Of a DNA stretch of 64,000 bases, positions 1 to 7,989 are shown one piece after another. The position numbers were made by a program, and so were the translations under genes. Below the pieces are notes generated by a model. That model saw only the letters and a program-made list of their open reading frames with translations. It was not told where the DNA came from and ran no database searches. The stretch covers positions 124,001 through 188,000 of the forward strand of contig CAWDPQ010000014.1 of NCBI GenBank assembly GCA_963804245.1, read 5' to 3'. Source of the DNA: CAWDPQ01 sp963804245 (GTDB lineage: Bacteria > Acidobacteriota > Vicinamibacteria > Vicinamibacterales > 2-12-FULL-66-21). How positions within the stretch are numbered: position 1 is the stretch's first letter; each line of letters opens with the position of its first letter.

Positions 1-12
1 GAGGTATCCCGA

Positions 13-1221
13 ATGTCGGGCAGGAATCTCATCATCTTCGACACGACGCTCCGCGATGGCGAACAGGCGCCTGGGTTCTCGATGCGCATCGACGAGAAGC
101 TCAGACTGGCGCGGCAGATCGCCAAGCTCGGCGCGGATGTGATCGAAGCGGGATTCCCCATTGCCTCGGAGGCGGATGCGGAGGCCGTACGCGGGGTGGC
201 CACCCATGTTCGCGGTCCCATCATTGCCGCGCTGGCGCGCTGCCGTTCGGCCGACATCCAGCGCGCCGCCTGGGCCCTCGAGCCCGCCGAGCGCAGCCGC
301 ATCCACGTGTTCATCGCCACGTCAGATTTGCACCTGGAACGCAAGCTGCGAATGACGCGCGCCGAATGTCTCCGCGCGGCGATGGAAGGTGTAGCGCTCG
401 CCCGTACGTTCACAGACGACGTCCAGTTCTCGGCTGAGGACGCGACCCGGAGCGACCCGGAGTTTCTCTGGCGCGTCATCGAGGGCGTTATCCAATCGGG
501 CGCGAAGACGATCAACCTGCCCGATACGGTTGGCTACTCGACGCCCGACGAGATTCAAGCGTTTTTCAGCGGCACGATCGGCCGCGTACCCAGCTCGGAT
601 CAGGTGACGTGGAGTACGCACTGCCACGACGATCTCGGGCTTGCCGTGGCGAATACGCTCGCCGCGCTGTCCGGCGGAGCGCGGCAGGTGGAGTGTACCG
701 TCAACGGCATCGGCGAGCGGGCGGGCAACGCCTCGCTCGAAGAAGTCGTGATGGCGACGAGAGTGCGCTCCGACAGGCTGCCGTTCGACTGCCGGATCGA
801 CTCGCGTGAGATTTTCGCCAGCAGCCAGTTGCTCACGGCGCTGACCGGTGAGAGCGTTCAGGCGAACAAGGCGATCGTCGGCCGCAATGCCTTCGCCCAC
901 GAAGCCGGCATCCATCAGGACGGCATGCTGAAGGATCGCCGCACTTACGAAATCATGAGGCCGGAAGAAGTCGGCGTGACGGAAGCGACGCTGGTTCTCG
1001 GAAAGCATTCCGGCCGCCACGCCGTGCAGCGACGCTGCGAGCAGATTGGCATCACGCTCGCGCGGCATGAGCTCGACCAGGTCTATCGCGCGGTCATGAC
1101 CCTGGCCGATCGCGAGAAGGTCGTCACCGACGCCAATCTCCGGCAGATCGTGGAGACCCTCGGCAAACGGAAGCGGCAACCGCGTCCGGAACCGGCCCGG
1201 CAGCGCCCGATTTCACGTTGA
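13..1221 (+). CDS. leuA: 2-isopropylmalate synthase-type acyltransferase without regulatory domain
   Basis: A 402-residue DRE-TIM metallolyase-family enzyme that condenses acetyl-CoA with a 2-oxoacid; 2-oxoisovalerate (leucine synthesis) is most likely. Visible marks are TTLRDGEQAPG at residues 11-21, the metal-binding HCHDDLG, the second signature VECTVNGIGERAGNASLEE, and the subdomain motifs FAHEAGIHQDG and GKHSGRHAV. The start follows a GAGG ribosome site nine bases upstream. Full-length LeuA is usually about 510 residues. This protein stops soon after VVTDANLRQIVE, so the C-terminal leucine-sensing domain is absent and replaced by a basic tail. It may therefore be a feedback-insensitive LeuA, or a homocitrate or citramalate synthase paralogue. 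The family is certain, the substrate is not. Confidence 0.8.
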   Translation: MSGRNLIIFDTTLRDGEQAPGFSMRIDEKLRLARQIAKLGADVIEAGFPIASEADAEAVRGVATHVRGPIIAALARCRSADIQRAAWALEPAERSRIHVFIATSDLHLERKLRMTRAECLRAAMEGVALARTFTDDVQFSAEDATRSDPEFLWRVIEGVIQSGAKTINLPDTVGYSTPDEIQAFFSGTIGRVPSSDQVTWSTHCHDDLGLAVANTLAALSGGARQVECTVNGIGERAGNASLEEVVMATRVRSDRLPFDCRIDSREIFASSQLLTALTGESVQANKAIVGRNAFAHEAGIHQDGMLKDRRTYEIMRPEEVGVTEATLVLGKHSGRHAVQRRCEQIGITLARHELDQVYRAVMTLADREKVVTDANLRQIVETLGKRKRQPRPEPARQRPISR

Positions 1222-1263
1222 CGCCCGCCGAAAGCGGCTACGGCCACGGGGTGTGACAAGTCC

Positions 1264-1346
1264 GGGGGTCAGATCTTGTTTCTTGCAGCGATGTCCTTAC
1301 GAAGTGACAGTTTCCTGCGCGCTGCAAGAAACAAGATCTGACCCCC
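1264..1346. repeat. REP-like palindrome, family R1, copy 1
   Basis: A perfect 25-bp inverted repeat (1264-1288 and 1322-1346) separated by 33 bases. The arms read GGGGGTCAGATCTTGTTTCT and onward. It fills most of the gap between the convergent leuA-like and slipin genes. The same arm recurs near 26.2, 45.3 and 58.4 kb. Confidence 0.85.
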
Positions 1347-1359
1347 GATAGACACTCCG

Positions 1360-2304
1360 TCAAGGGCCGACGTTCTCGCCGTCCTCTCCCTTGGCCAGCC
1401 GCGCCTGTCTGAGTGCCGCCGCACCGAGCAGCCCGCCCATGCCCATCGATTCGACCGCGGTACTGGGCACGAGCATCAGCGCGCCTTTCTCCTTCAGTCC
1501 CTCATAGAGCATGTTCATCGCGCGCAGGTGCAGCGCCGTCGGGTTGTCGCGATACGCGTGCGACGCCTGCTCGAAGGAGTGCGCGATTTCCATTTCCGCC
1601 TGCCCCAGGATGATGCGCGCCTGCTTCTCGCGAGCGGCCTGCGCTTCGCGCGACATCGCGTCCTGAAGCGACTCGGGGATGACCACGTCGCGCATCTCGA
1701 CGGACTGCACCGTCACACCCCACGGATTCGATCGCTGATCGATCAGGCGCTGCAGTTCTTCCTCGATCTTTTCCCGGCCGCGGAGAAGGTCGGTCAGCGA
1801 GGTGCGGCCGATGATGTCTCGCAGCGCCGTCTGTGCCGCCCAGCTCACCGCTTGAGCGTATTCCTGAACTTCCAGCGCGGCTTTCTCCGGGTCGTACACC
1901 ATCCAGAACAAGACCGCATCGACGTTGACGGGAACCGTGTCTGACGTCAGCGTCTGTTCGGCGGCAAAGCTCGTGGTTATCACCCGCTGATCGATCCATT
2001 TCGTGACGGAATCCACAAACGGCACGATCCAGAAGAGTCCGGGACCCTGCAGGCCGGTAAACCGGCCGAGACGCAGCACGACCGCCCGTTCCCATTGCTG
2101 CGCCACCCTCGGCGACACAGACGCAATGATGCCAATGACCACACCGGCAATCAGCCAGGCTGGCTGCCGCGTGGCGAGGGTCAGCGCGAGTCCCAGCGTC
2201 GTCATCACGACGACGACAATCACCGCGACAACGTTGATTCGAGCCGGCGGACCAGGCTCGGTAAAGGCCGGTTCCGATTTATCAGTCCTCAACCCGATTC
2301 TCAC
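1360..2304 (-). CDS. slipin (stomatin-like SPFH/band 7 membrane protein)
   Basis: A 314-residue membrane scaffold protein of the slipin branch. Two hydrophobic segments (about residues 21-42 and 46-66) are followed by the SPFH/band 7 core: AVVLRLGRFTGLQGPG, then VDSVTKWIDQRV and the repeated SFAAEQTLTSDTVPVNVDA-type strands, then a helical region rich in A, E, K and Q (SREAQAAREKQARIILGQAE). The GTG start at 2304 is chosen because AAAGGAG lies seven bases upstream; the frame stays open further but would run through the regulator gene. It overlaps the end of the GntR gene by 23 bases, so the two form one operon. Slipins organise membrane microdomains and often pair with NfeD-type proteases, but none is seen here. 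Confidence 0.85.
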   Translation of the reverse strand: MRIGLRTDKSEPAFTEPGPPARINVVAVIVVVVMTTLGLALTLATRQPAWLIAGVVIGIIASVSPRVAQQWERAVVLRLGRFTGLQGPGLFWIVPFVDSVTKWIDQRVITTSFAAEQTLTSDTVPVNVDAVLFWMVYDPEKAALEVQEYAQAVSWAAQTALRDIIGRTSLTDLLRGREKIEEELQRLIDQRSNPWGVTVQSVEMRDVVIPESLQDAMSREAQAAREKQARIILGQAEMEIAHSFEQASHAYRDNPTALHLRAMNMLYEGLKEKGALMLVPSTAVESMGMGGLLGAAALRQARLAKGEDGENVGP

Positions 2305-2689
2305 GGCGATGCTCCTTTGTGACGGCTTGAATCTGCCGCAGCACGTCATCTGCACTGAAACCGTGGCGCGCGGCGTCAGCCAGCGCCCGCAGCGCGAGAC
2401 CGCGCAGGGCCGAGTCGCGCGCTTCTTCATGCCGATTGCCGCTGCCGCCCGCGATGAAGGTGCCGACGCCGCGACGCGTTTCAACAGCGCCGCTGCGTTC
2501 GAGATAGGCGTACACCTTCGCCACGGTATTGGCGTTCACGCGGAGGTCGACGGCAAGTTGCCGGACAGTCGGGAGCTTGTCCCCCGGCCGTAATGATCCG
2601 GTGGCGATGGCCACCCGTATTCCGCGCTCCAGCTGGGCGTGAAGCGGCGTCGCGTCCGAGGTATCAATCTGAAGGCCCTGCCACGCCAT
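2282..2689 (-). CDS. GntR-family regulator, YtrA type
   Basis: A 135-residue repressor with a GntR winged helix near residues 15-75 (LRPGDKLPTVRQLAVDLRVN, NTVAKVYAYLERSGAVETRRGVGTF) and only a short helical tail (about 50 residues), as in the YtrA subfamily, which lacks a large effector domain. I chose ATG at 2689 over an upstream TTG at 2731 because the TTG lies inside the predicted -35 box. No clear ribosome site precedes the ATG, and the leader would be only a few bases long. The gene overlaps the slipin gene. A promoter with an internal palindrome lies directly upstream, which suggests autoregulation of the gntR-slipin operon. Confidence 0.85.
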   Translation of the reverse strand: MAWQGLQIDTSDATPLHAQLERGIRVAIATGSLRPGDKLPTVRQLAVDLRVNANTVAKVYAYLERSGAVETRRGVGTFIAGGSGNRHEEARDSALRGLALRALADAARHGFSADDVLRQIQAVTKEHRRENRVED

Positions 2690-2702
2690 ATGACTCAGGC
2701 GG

Positions 2703-2731
2703 ATTGTACTAAGACAATAGAACAATTGCAA
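2703..2731 (-). promoter_or_regulatory. gntR promoter with overlapping palindromic operator
   Basis: Reading the minus strand: TTGCAA (2731-2726), a 17-base spacer, then TACAAT (2708-2703), a near-consensus sigma-70 promoter 13 bases before the gntR ATG. The spacer and -10 contain an inverted repeat, ATTGTTCTA-N6-TAGTACAAT (2726-2703), with 8 of 9 arm bases matching. A dimeric GntR protein bound here would block the promoter. The regulatory link is an inference from position. Confidence 0.65.
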
Positions 2732-2760
2732 ATGAGCGGACCGGGTCGGATGTGCTGGAC

Positions 2761-2784
2761 AGGCCCGCCCTAAAGGGCGGGCCT
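2761..2784. repeat. short GC hairpin, family R3
   Basis: An 11-bp perfect inverted repeat (AGGCCCGCCCT, two-base centre, AGGGCGGGCCT) in the gap between glmS and gntR. A degenerate relative follows at about 2812-2843. No T-run follows on either strand, so it is not a classic intrinsic terminator. Another copy lies at 52566-52589. Confidence 0.7.
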
Positions 2785-2854
2785 ACGGTGACGGCTGCAA
2801 TCGCCTTGGAGGGGCCGCCCTTCAGGCCGGGCGTTACCGCCCGGACAGTCGGCG

Positions 2855-4699
2855 CTATTCGACCGTGACGCTCTTGGCGAGGTTGCGCGGTTGATCCACG
2901 TCGCACCCGCGGCGAACGGCGACGTGATACGCGAGCAGCTGCAGCGGCACCACCATCAGGACCGGTGTGAGCAACGGATGTGAATCGGGAATGGTGATGA
3001 GGAAGTCACTCGCGGGGTTCAGCAGATCCTGAATGGGACTCGAGCCCTGGTTCGTCAGGGCGATCACCGACCCGCCTCTGGCCTTGGCTTCCTGCACGTT
3101 GCCGATCATCTTCTCGAAGACATGATCGCGCGGCGCGATTGTGACGACGGGCAAGTCTTCGTCGATGAGCGCGATCGGTCCATGCTTCATTTCACCGGCA
3201 GGATAGCCCTCCGCGTGAATGTACGAAATCTCCTTCAGCTTCAGCGCCCCTTCGAGCGCGATCGGATAGTGAATGCCGCGTCCGAGATAGAGGAAGTCAC
3301 TGCGCTGATAGAAGCGCTTCGCGATCTCCTCGGTCAGCGGTTCGCATTTGAGCGTCTGCTCGAGGAGCAGCGGCAGTTGCGTGAGCGCCTCCAGATGTGG
3401 CTTCGCCGCTTCCGGCTTCAGCGTTCCACGGATCTGACCAAGGTAGACGGCAAGGAGGTGCAGCGCCACGAGCTGCGAGGTGAACGCCTTGGTTGACGCC
3501 ACGCCGATCTCCGGACCGGCGTGCGTGTACACCGTTCCGTCCGTCTCACGCGTCACCATGCTGCCGACGACGTTGCAGATCGCGATGCTGCGCGCCCCTT
3601 TCTTCTTGGCCTCGCGCAGCGCCGCCAGCGTGTCCGCAGTCTCGCCGGACTGGGTGATGACGATGGCGATGGTGTTGGGCGGCACGATCGGATCGCGATA
3701 GCGGTACTCCGATCCGTAGTCGACTTCCACGGGTATGCGAGCGATCGACTCGAGCAGGAATTTTCCGATCAGCGCCGAGTGCCACGACGTTCCACACGCC
3801 AGGATGACGACACGCTCGGTCTGACTCAGAACTTTGTCGGGGATTTCGATCTCGTTCAGGAACACTTTCCCGGTCTCGACCGAGGCCCGGCCGAGCACCG
3901 TTTCCCGCACGGCCCACGGCTGCTCGAAGATCTCCTTGAGCATGAAGTGCTTGTATCCGGCCTTCTCCGCCATCACCGGATCCCAGGAGACGCGCGTGCT
4001 CTTCGCCGAGACGGCGCGGCCCGAGTAGTCCGTGAACTCGACACCGGCCGGCGTGATGATCGCCATTTCCTCGTCGCCGAGAAACACGACGTCGCGCGTG
4101 TGGCTGAGGATCGCCGGAATGTCCGAGGCCACGAAGAACTCGTTCTCGCCCAGGCCGACGACGATCGGCGGGCCATTGCGGACGGTGACGATCTTGTTTG
4201 GATCGTCGGCGGAAATCAGCACGAGCGCGAACAGTCCGCGCAGGTAGATCAGCGCGCGGCGCACGGCATTCTCGAGTCCGTCGCCCTGCATCTCGCGTTC
4301 GACCAGGTGCGCGACGATCTCGGTATCCGTCTCGGTGACGAACCGGTGTCCTTCTTTTTGCAGCTGGTGCTTGAGATCGAGGTAGTTCTCGATGATGCCG
4401 TTGTGGACGACGACGATGCGCCCCGTGCAGTCGCGGTGCGGGTGAGCGTTCTCCTCGGTCGGGCGGCCGTGCGTCGCCCACCGCGTGTGGCCGATCCCGT
4501 ACTCGCCTTCGAGCGGACTGCCGGCGATGACCTCCTCCAACCGCGCCAGTTTCCCGGCGCTTCGCCGCAGCTCGATTGAGCCATTGCGGACGACGGCGAC
4601 TCCCGCCGAGTCATACCCGCGGTACTCGAGCCGCCGCAAACCATCGATCAGGATCGGAACCAGTTGTTTGCCGCCGATGTATCCAATAATTCCGCACAT
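2855..4699 (-). CDS. glmS: glutamine--fructose-6-phosphate aminotransferase (isomerizing)
   Basis: A 614-residue GlmS that makes glucosamine-6-phosphate from fructose-6-phosphate and glutamine, the entry step to UDP-GlcNAc. The N-terminal class II amidotransferase starts MCGIIGYIGG, leaving Cys1 as nucleophile after Met removal, with GIGHTRWATHG and VVHNGIIENY further in. Two SIS sugar-binding domains follow (ACGTSWHSALIGK; ITQSGETADTLAAL; IHAEGYPAGEMKHGPIALI), and the chain ends in the canonical LAKSVTVE. Length and motifs are complete with no frame break. GAGG lies about nine bases before the ATG. glmU lies about 210 bases upstream on the same strand, so both ends of the pathway are neighbours. 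Confidence 0.97.
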   Translation of the reverse strand: MCGIIGYIGGKQLVPILIDGLRRLEYRGYDSAGVAVVRNGSIELRRSAGKLARLEEVIAGSPLEGEYGIGHTRWATHGRPTEENAHPHRDCTGRIVVVHNGIIENYLDLKHQLQKEGHRFVTETDTEIVAHLVEREMQGDGLENAVRRALIYLRGLFALVLISADDPNKIVTVRNGPPIVVGLGENEFFVASDIPAILSHTRDVVFLGDEEMAIITPAGVEFTDYSGRAVSAKSTRVSWDPVMAEKAGYKHFMLKEIFEQPWAVRETVLGRASVETGKVFLNEIEIPDKVLSQTERVVILACGTSWHSALIGKFLLESIARIPVEVDYGSEYRYRDPIVPPNTIAIVITQSGETADTLAALREAKKKGARSIAICNVVGSMVTRETDGTVYTHAGPEIGVASTKAFTSQLVALHLLAVYLGQIRGTLKPEAAKPHLEALTQLPLLLEQTLKCEPLTEEIAKRFYQRSDFLYLGRGIHYPIALEGALKLKEISYIHAEGYPAGEMKHGPIALIDEDLPVVTIAPRDHVFEKMIGNVQEAKARGGSVIALTNQGSSPIQDLLNPASDFLITIPDSHPLLTPVLMVVPLQLLAYHVAVRRGCDVDQPRNLAKSVTVE

Positions 4700-4803
4700 G
4701 TTGGTGAATCCTCGATCGATTCTCTAAACGTTCGGATCGCGTGATACGAACCGCGAACCCGCCTGCGCTAAAGCTACGGCGCGGCAGGCTCGAGCGTCTT
4801 CTT

Positions 4804-4875
4804 CGGCGCTCGCGGGGCCCCACCCCCGCTCGCTCTCGCTCGGCGGCTCCGCGCCTCGCTCGGGCCGCAGGCGCT
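4804..4875 (+). repeat. dispersed GC-rich block, family R4, copy A
   Basis: This is part of the 212-base gap between glmU and glmS. The core at 4833-4875 is almost identical to 53089-53131 and to the reverse strand of 46380-46422. It has no coding potential I trust. The rest of the gap holds nothing recognisable beyond low-complexity GAGC/CGAG runs. Confidence 0.7.
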
Positions 4876-4911
4876 GCCCGGGCCCGAGCCCCGAGCCCCC
4901 GAGCTCCCGAC

Positions 4912-6294
4912 TCAGCTCTTCTTCGCCTTCTTCTTTTCGACCCAGCCTTCTTTGTTCAGCTGCTTGCCGCGCGAAATGGCCAGCGACCCCGCCGGGACGT
5001 CCTCGGTGACGGTCGATCCCGCGGCGACGTAAGCCCCTCGACCAACGCGAACCGGTGCCACGAGCTGCGAATCGCTGCCGATGAAGGCGCCGTCTTCGAT
5101 GATGGTCTGATGCTTCGCGACGCCGTCATAGTTGCAGGTGATCGTCCCGGCGCCGACGTTCACGCGCTCGCCGATGGTGGCGTCACCGAGATACGCGAGG
5201 TGATTCGCCTTGGAGCCGCGGCCGAGGACGGTCTTCTTCAGCTCGACGAAGTTGCCGACGTGCGCATCCTCACCAACCGTGGACTGCGGGCGAATGTGCG
5301 CGAAGGGTCCCACCTTGGCGCCTCGCGCCACCGTCGAATCGAGGATCAGGCAGAAATTGTTGATGGTCACGCCGTCTTCGAGCGTGGAGTCCACGATGCG
5401 GACGCAGGCGTGAATCTCGCACCCCGATCCGATGCGCGTGCGCCCTTCCAGGTGCACGCCCGGATGGATGATGGTGTCTGGCCCGATCTCCACTTCCGGG
5501 CCGACGTAGGCCGTCGCCGGGTCGACGAGCGTGACCCCCGACTCCATCAACGCCACATTCCTCTGCCTGTTCATGATTGCCGCCACATCTGCCAACTCCC
5601 GCCGGCTGTTGACCCCGAGGATCTCGTTCGGGTCGTCCACCGTCACCGTTTCCACGCCGAGCCCGCGCGCCCGGTAAATCCGTACCAGGTCCGGCAGGTA
5701 GTACTCGCCCTGCGCATTCGCGGAGCCGATTTCCCGCAGCGCCGCGAAAAGCGGCGCCAGGTCGAACGCGTAAATCCCGCTGTTGATTTCGTCGATCCGG
5801 CGCTCCTCGGGGGAGGCATCCTTGTGTTCGACGATTGCCGCAATCTTCCGGTCCTGGCGCACGATCCGCCCGTAGCCATCCGGACGCTCGACGCGGGCGG
5901 TCACGACCGTCGCCGCGGCCGCCCGCTCGTTGTGCGTGCGAACGAGCCGGATGAGCGTCTCGGCCCGCAGGAGGGGAACGTCGCCTGAGAGCAGAAGGAG
6001 CGTGCCGGCGGCTCCGGCCAGTTCCGGTTCCGCCTGCAAGAGCGCGTGTCCCGTGCCGAGCTGGGGGGACTGCAGGGCAAAACGCAGGTTCGGACGCCTG
6101 CTGAGCGCTGATTGCACCTCGTCTGCCTGGTGGCCGACCACCAGCACGCTCTTTACCGGCTCTACCGCGTCCGCAGTTCGGAGAACACGCTCGATAAGCG
6201 TCAGGCCGGCCGCACGGTGCAGGACCTTGGGAACGCCCGACTTCATGCGCGTGCCCTTGCCGGCCGCGAGAATGACGACGTGAGTGTCGGGCAT
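4912..6294 (-). CDS. glmU: bifunctional UDP-GlcNAc pyrophosphorylase / glucosamine-1-phosphate acetyltransferase
   Basis: A 460-residue GlmU carrying out the last two steps to UDP-GlcNAc. The N-terminal nucleotidyltransferase shows LAAGKGTRMKSGVPKVLH (residues 9-26), QLGTGHALLQAE and LLSGDVPLL. The C-terminal left-handed beta-helix has hexapeptide turns from about residue 250, with FVELKKTVLGRGSKANHLAYLGD and the acetyltransferase segment NYDGVAKHQTIIEDGAFIGS. The tail is basic (KKKAKKS). Length is normal and the frame intact. No strong ribosome site is seen before the ATG at 6294. It sits just downstream of the TPR gene on the same strand. Confidence 0.96.
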   Translation of the reverse strand: MPDTHVVILAAGKGTRMKSGVPKVLHRAAGLTLIERVLRTADAVEPVKSVLVVGHQADEVQSALSRRPNLRFALQSPQLGTGHALLQAEPELAGAAGTLLLLSGDVPLLRAETLIRLVRTHNERAAAATVVTARVERPDGYGRIVRQDRKIAAIVEHKDASPEERRIDEINSGIYAFDLAPLFAALREIGSANAQGEYYLPDLVRIYRARGLGVETVTVDDPNEILGVNSRRELADVAAIMNRQRNVALMESGVTLVDPATAYVGPEVEIGPDTIIHPGVHLEGRTRIGSGCEIHACVRIVDSTLEDGVTINNFCLILDSTVARGAKVGPFAHIRPQSTVGEDAHVGNFVELKKTVLGRGSKANHLAYLGDATIGERVNVGAGTITCNYDGVAKHQTIIEDGAFIGSDSQLVAPVRVGRGAYVAAGSTVTEDVPAGSLAISRGKQLNKEGWVEKKKAKKS

Positions 6295-6326
6295 AGCCGA
6301 CTAGTGTAGCGCCTTGACCGCGGCAG

Positions 6327-7019
6327 TCAGCGACGGCGGCGCTGGCGGGCGCGCTGCAGGCCGGCAGGCGTTTCGAGGGTCTCCCGGAATCCGTCCAGGT
6401 CGCGGACGTCCTCGAGATCCGGATCCTGTTTGGCTAGTGCCCTATTTTCTGGGTTGAGCTCGATGGATCGCCTCAAATGATCGAGCGCATCGGTCGATTG
6501 ACCGTGGGAAGCGAGGGCCACCGCCATGATGTAGTGCGCGTGGTCGCTATCCGGCGAGTCGGTCAGCGCGCGGCGCAGGTGGTCAAGGGCTGTGGTGGCG
6601 TCGCCAGCGTTCAGGGCCACTGTGGCTGCGTAGACCCGTTCTTGCGGAGTCTGGGGGCCGGACGGGCGTCGCGCCGTCTCCCGCTCGCAGACCCTCAGGT
6701 AGAGCACGGATCGCTCGTGCAGCTCGCGCTCCTGTGGGTAGCGGCCGATGATGTCGCGGAACTGGTCGGCGGCCTTCTCGTAGTCGTGGCGCTGCAGCGC
6801 GCGTACGCCGCTTTCGTAAATCGCGATGGCTTCGTAATAGCCGGGTTTGCGTGGCGGCGGTCCTGGTGGCGGCGGAGGCGGACTCTTGCGTTCGATCATC
6901 GCGGCTGTGGATACCGCCGGTGGGGCGACCGTCGCCGCTCGCCGCGCGGCGGCAGCTGATCGACCTACGGATTTCTTACGGATGGGCCGGGTCGGTTTCT
7001 GCCGAGGTTGCTTGGCCAT
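6327..7019 (-). CDS. TPR-repeat protein with proline-rich linker
   Basis: A 230-residue protein. The basic N-terminus (MAKQPRQKPTRPIRKKS) and an Ala/Pro-rich linker with a run of six prolines lead into tetratricopeptide-like helices (about residues 75-200: AIYESGVRALQRHDYEKAAD, VYAATVALNAGDATTALDHL, HYIMAVALASHGQSTDALDHL). It ends in a very basic tail. No signal peptide or membrane segment is seen, so it is probably a cytoplasmic adaptor. ATG 7019 is preferred over an upstream start at 7127 because AGGAG lies five bases before it. The function is unknown. It is about 30 bases upstream of glmU on the same strand. Confidence 0.75.
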   Translation of the reverse strand: MAKQPRQKPTRPIRKKSVGRSAAAARRAATVAPPAVSTAAMIERKSPPPPPPGPPPRKPGYYEAIAIYESGVRALQRHDYEKAADQFRDIIGRYPQERELHERSVLYLRVCERETARRPSGPQTPQERVYAATVALNAGDATTALDHLRRALTDSPDSDHAHYIMAVALASHGQSTDALDHLRRSIELNPENRALAKQDPDLEDVRDLDGFRETLETPAGLQRARQRRRR

Positions 7020-7045
7020 GCGGCTCCTGTCATCCAGCGTCGCAG

Positions 7046-7075
7046 ACATTACTAAATAGCCCGGAAATTGGTCAA
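7046..7075 (-). promoter_or_regulatory. candidate promoter of the TPR gene
   Basis: On the minus strand TTGACC (7075-7070) and TAATGT (7051-7046) are spaced by 18 bases, about 27 bases before the TPR-gene ATG. The -35 box lies inside one of the AATTGGTC half-sites described in the next entry. It is a prediction from base match only. Confidence 0.35.
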
Positions 7076-7386
7076 GACTCCCAAACGCGACAGGAAGACG
7101 CCTGACGTGGATTGGTCTATCGACCAAATTTCTTCGCCTCCTCGATCATCGAATAAACTCGTCGGGAGGGAAGCTTGTAGCGAACTGCGAGGGATTGTAG
7201 TGCCTCTCGCCGCCCAAGACGTCGTAAATTGGTCAATTCACCAAATTCAGACAGCAGCTCGGGCCCGGTTGGCATCGGCGTGTCGCTCCCTGACCGGGAG
7301 TTTGACGGGTGAACGAGGAGGGTGAACTCTCCACGGGGGCTGGTGAGTGCGTTCAAGTGTTCTGAAATTGGTCTGTACAACCAATT
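7065..7386. promoter_or_regulatory. cluster of AATTGGT / ACCAATT half-sites
   Basis: Three AT-rich inverted repeats with TTGGT...ACCAA arms occur at 7111-7129 (six-base centre), 7226-7247 (six-base centre) and 7365-7386 (seven-base centre). Single half-sites lie at 7065-7075 and 7527-7534. They stand out from the GC-rich surroundings and overlap the 3' part of rsmI and the promoter region of the TPR gene. The form resembles operators of dimeric GntR/FadR-type regulators, but no regulator is identified. Confidence 0.3.
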
Positions 7387-7966
7387 CCTCGTGTGCCTTA
7401 GTCAACTCGCGACCCATAGCCACGAGGCGGTCTCCGAGAATCTCCTTCATGTCAACCAGCAACTCTCGTATCCGGTGGGGTGCCTCGAAGAGGATGATGG
7501 GGCGAGGCTCGGTGGCGACGGTCACCAACCAATTTTTTCTGGCTTTTGACCGACTCGGCGGAAACCCGACGAAGACAAACCCATCAGCGCCGGTGCCGGC
7601 TCCCGAGACGATCGCCGCCACGGCGCTCGGTCCCGGAACAGGTTCAACCTTGATGCCCTGCTGGTGCGCCGTGCGGACGAGCAGGGCGCCCGGGTCGGAC
7701 AGCACGGGGGTACCGGCATCCGACACGAGCGCAATCGACTCGCCTTTTTTCAGCCGATCCAGCAGCGCCGGCGTTCTTGTTCGCTCGTTGTGTTCGTGCA
7801 GGCTCGTGGTCGGTGTATGAATAGAGTAGTGTTGGAGGAGACGGGCAGTCCGCCGGGTGTCCTCGGCGGCGATCACCGACACTTCGCGCAGCACACGCAG
7901 CGCGCGGAGCGTGACATCTTCCAGATTGCCAATGGGCGTCGCTACCACGTACAGGATGCCCGGCAT
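7117..7966 (-). CDS. rsmI: 16S rRNA (cytidine(1402)-2'-O)-methyltransferase, frameshifted near 7375
   Basis: RsmI (YraL) methylates the ribose of C1402 in 16S rRNA using SAM. The N-terminal tetrapyrrole-methylase fold is clear: LYVVATPIGNLEDVTLRAL, IAAEDTRRTARLL, LVSDAGTPVLSDPG and VPGPSAVAAIVSGAG, to GRELTKAHEELVV. The reading frame then slips by one base near 7375. The expected continuation (PISEHLNALTSPRGEFTLLV and a helical tail ending KKFGR) is in the next frame down to 7117. Uncorrected, translation would run to 7247 as nonsense. The break falls inside one of the AATTGGT palindromes. I read it as an indel in the assembly, though a real mutation cannot be excluded. Confidence 0.88.
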
Positions 7967-7989
7967 GGCTCGGCGGCGGATTGTAGCAA

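Noticed and set aside
2761..2784. Hairpin between glmS and gntR as an intrinsic terminator
   Set aside because: No T-run follows on either strand and the same element recurs elsewhere, so it is treated as a repeat.
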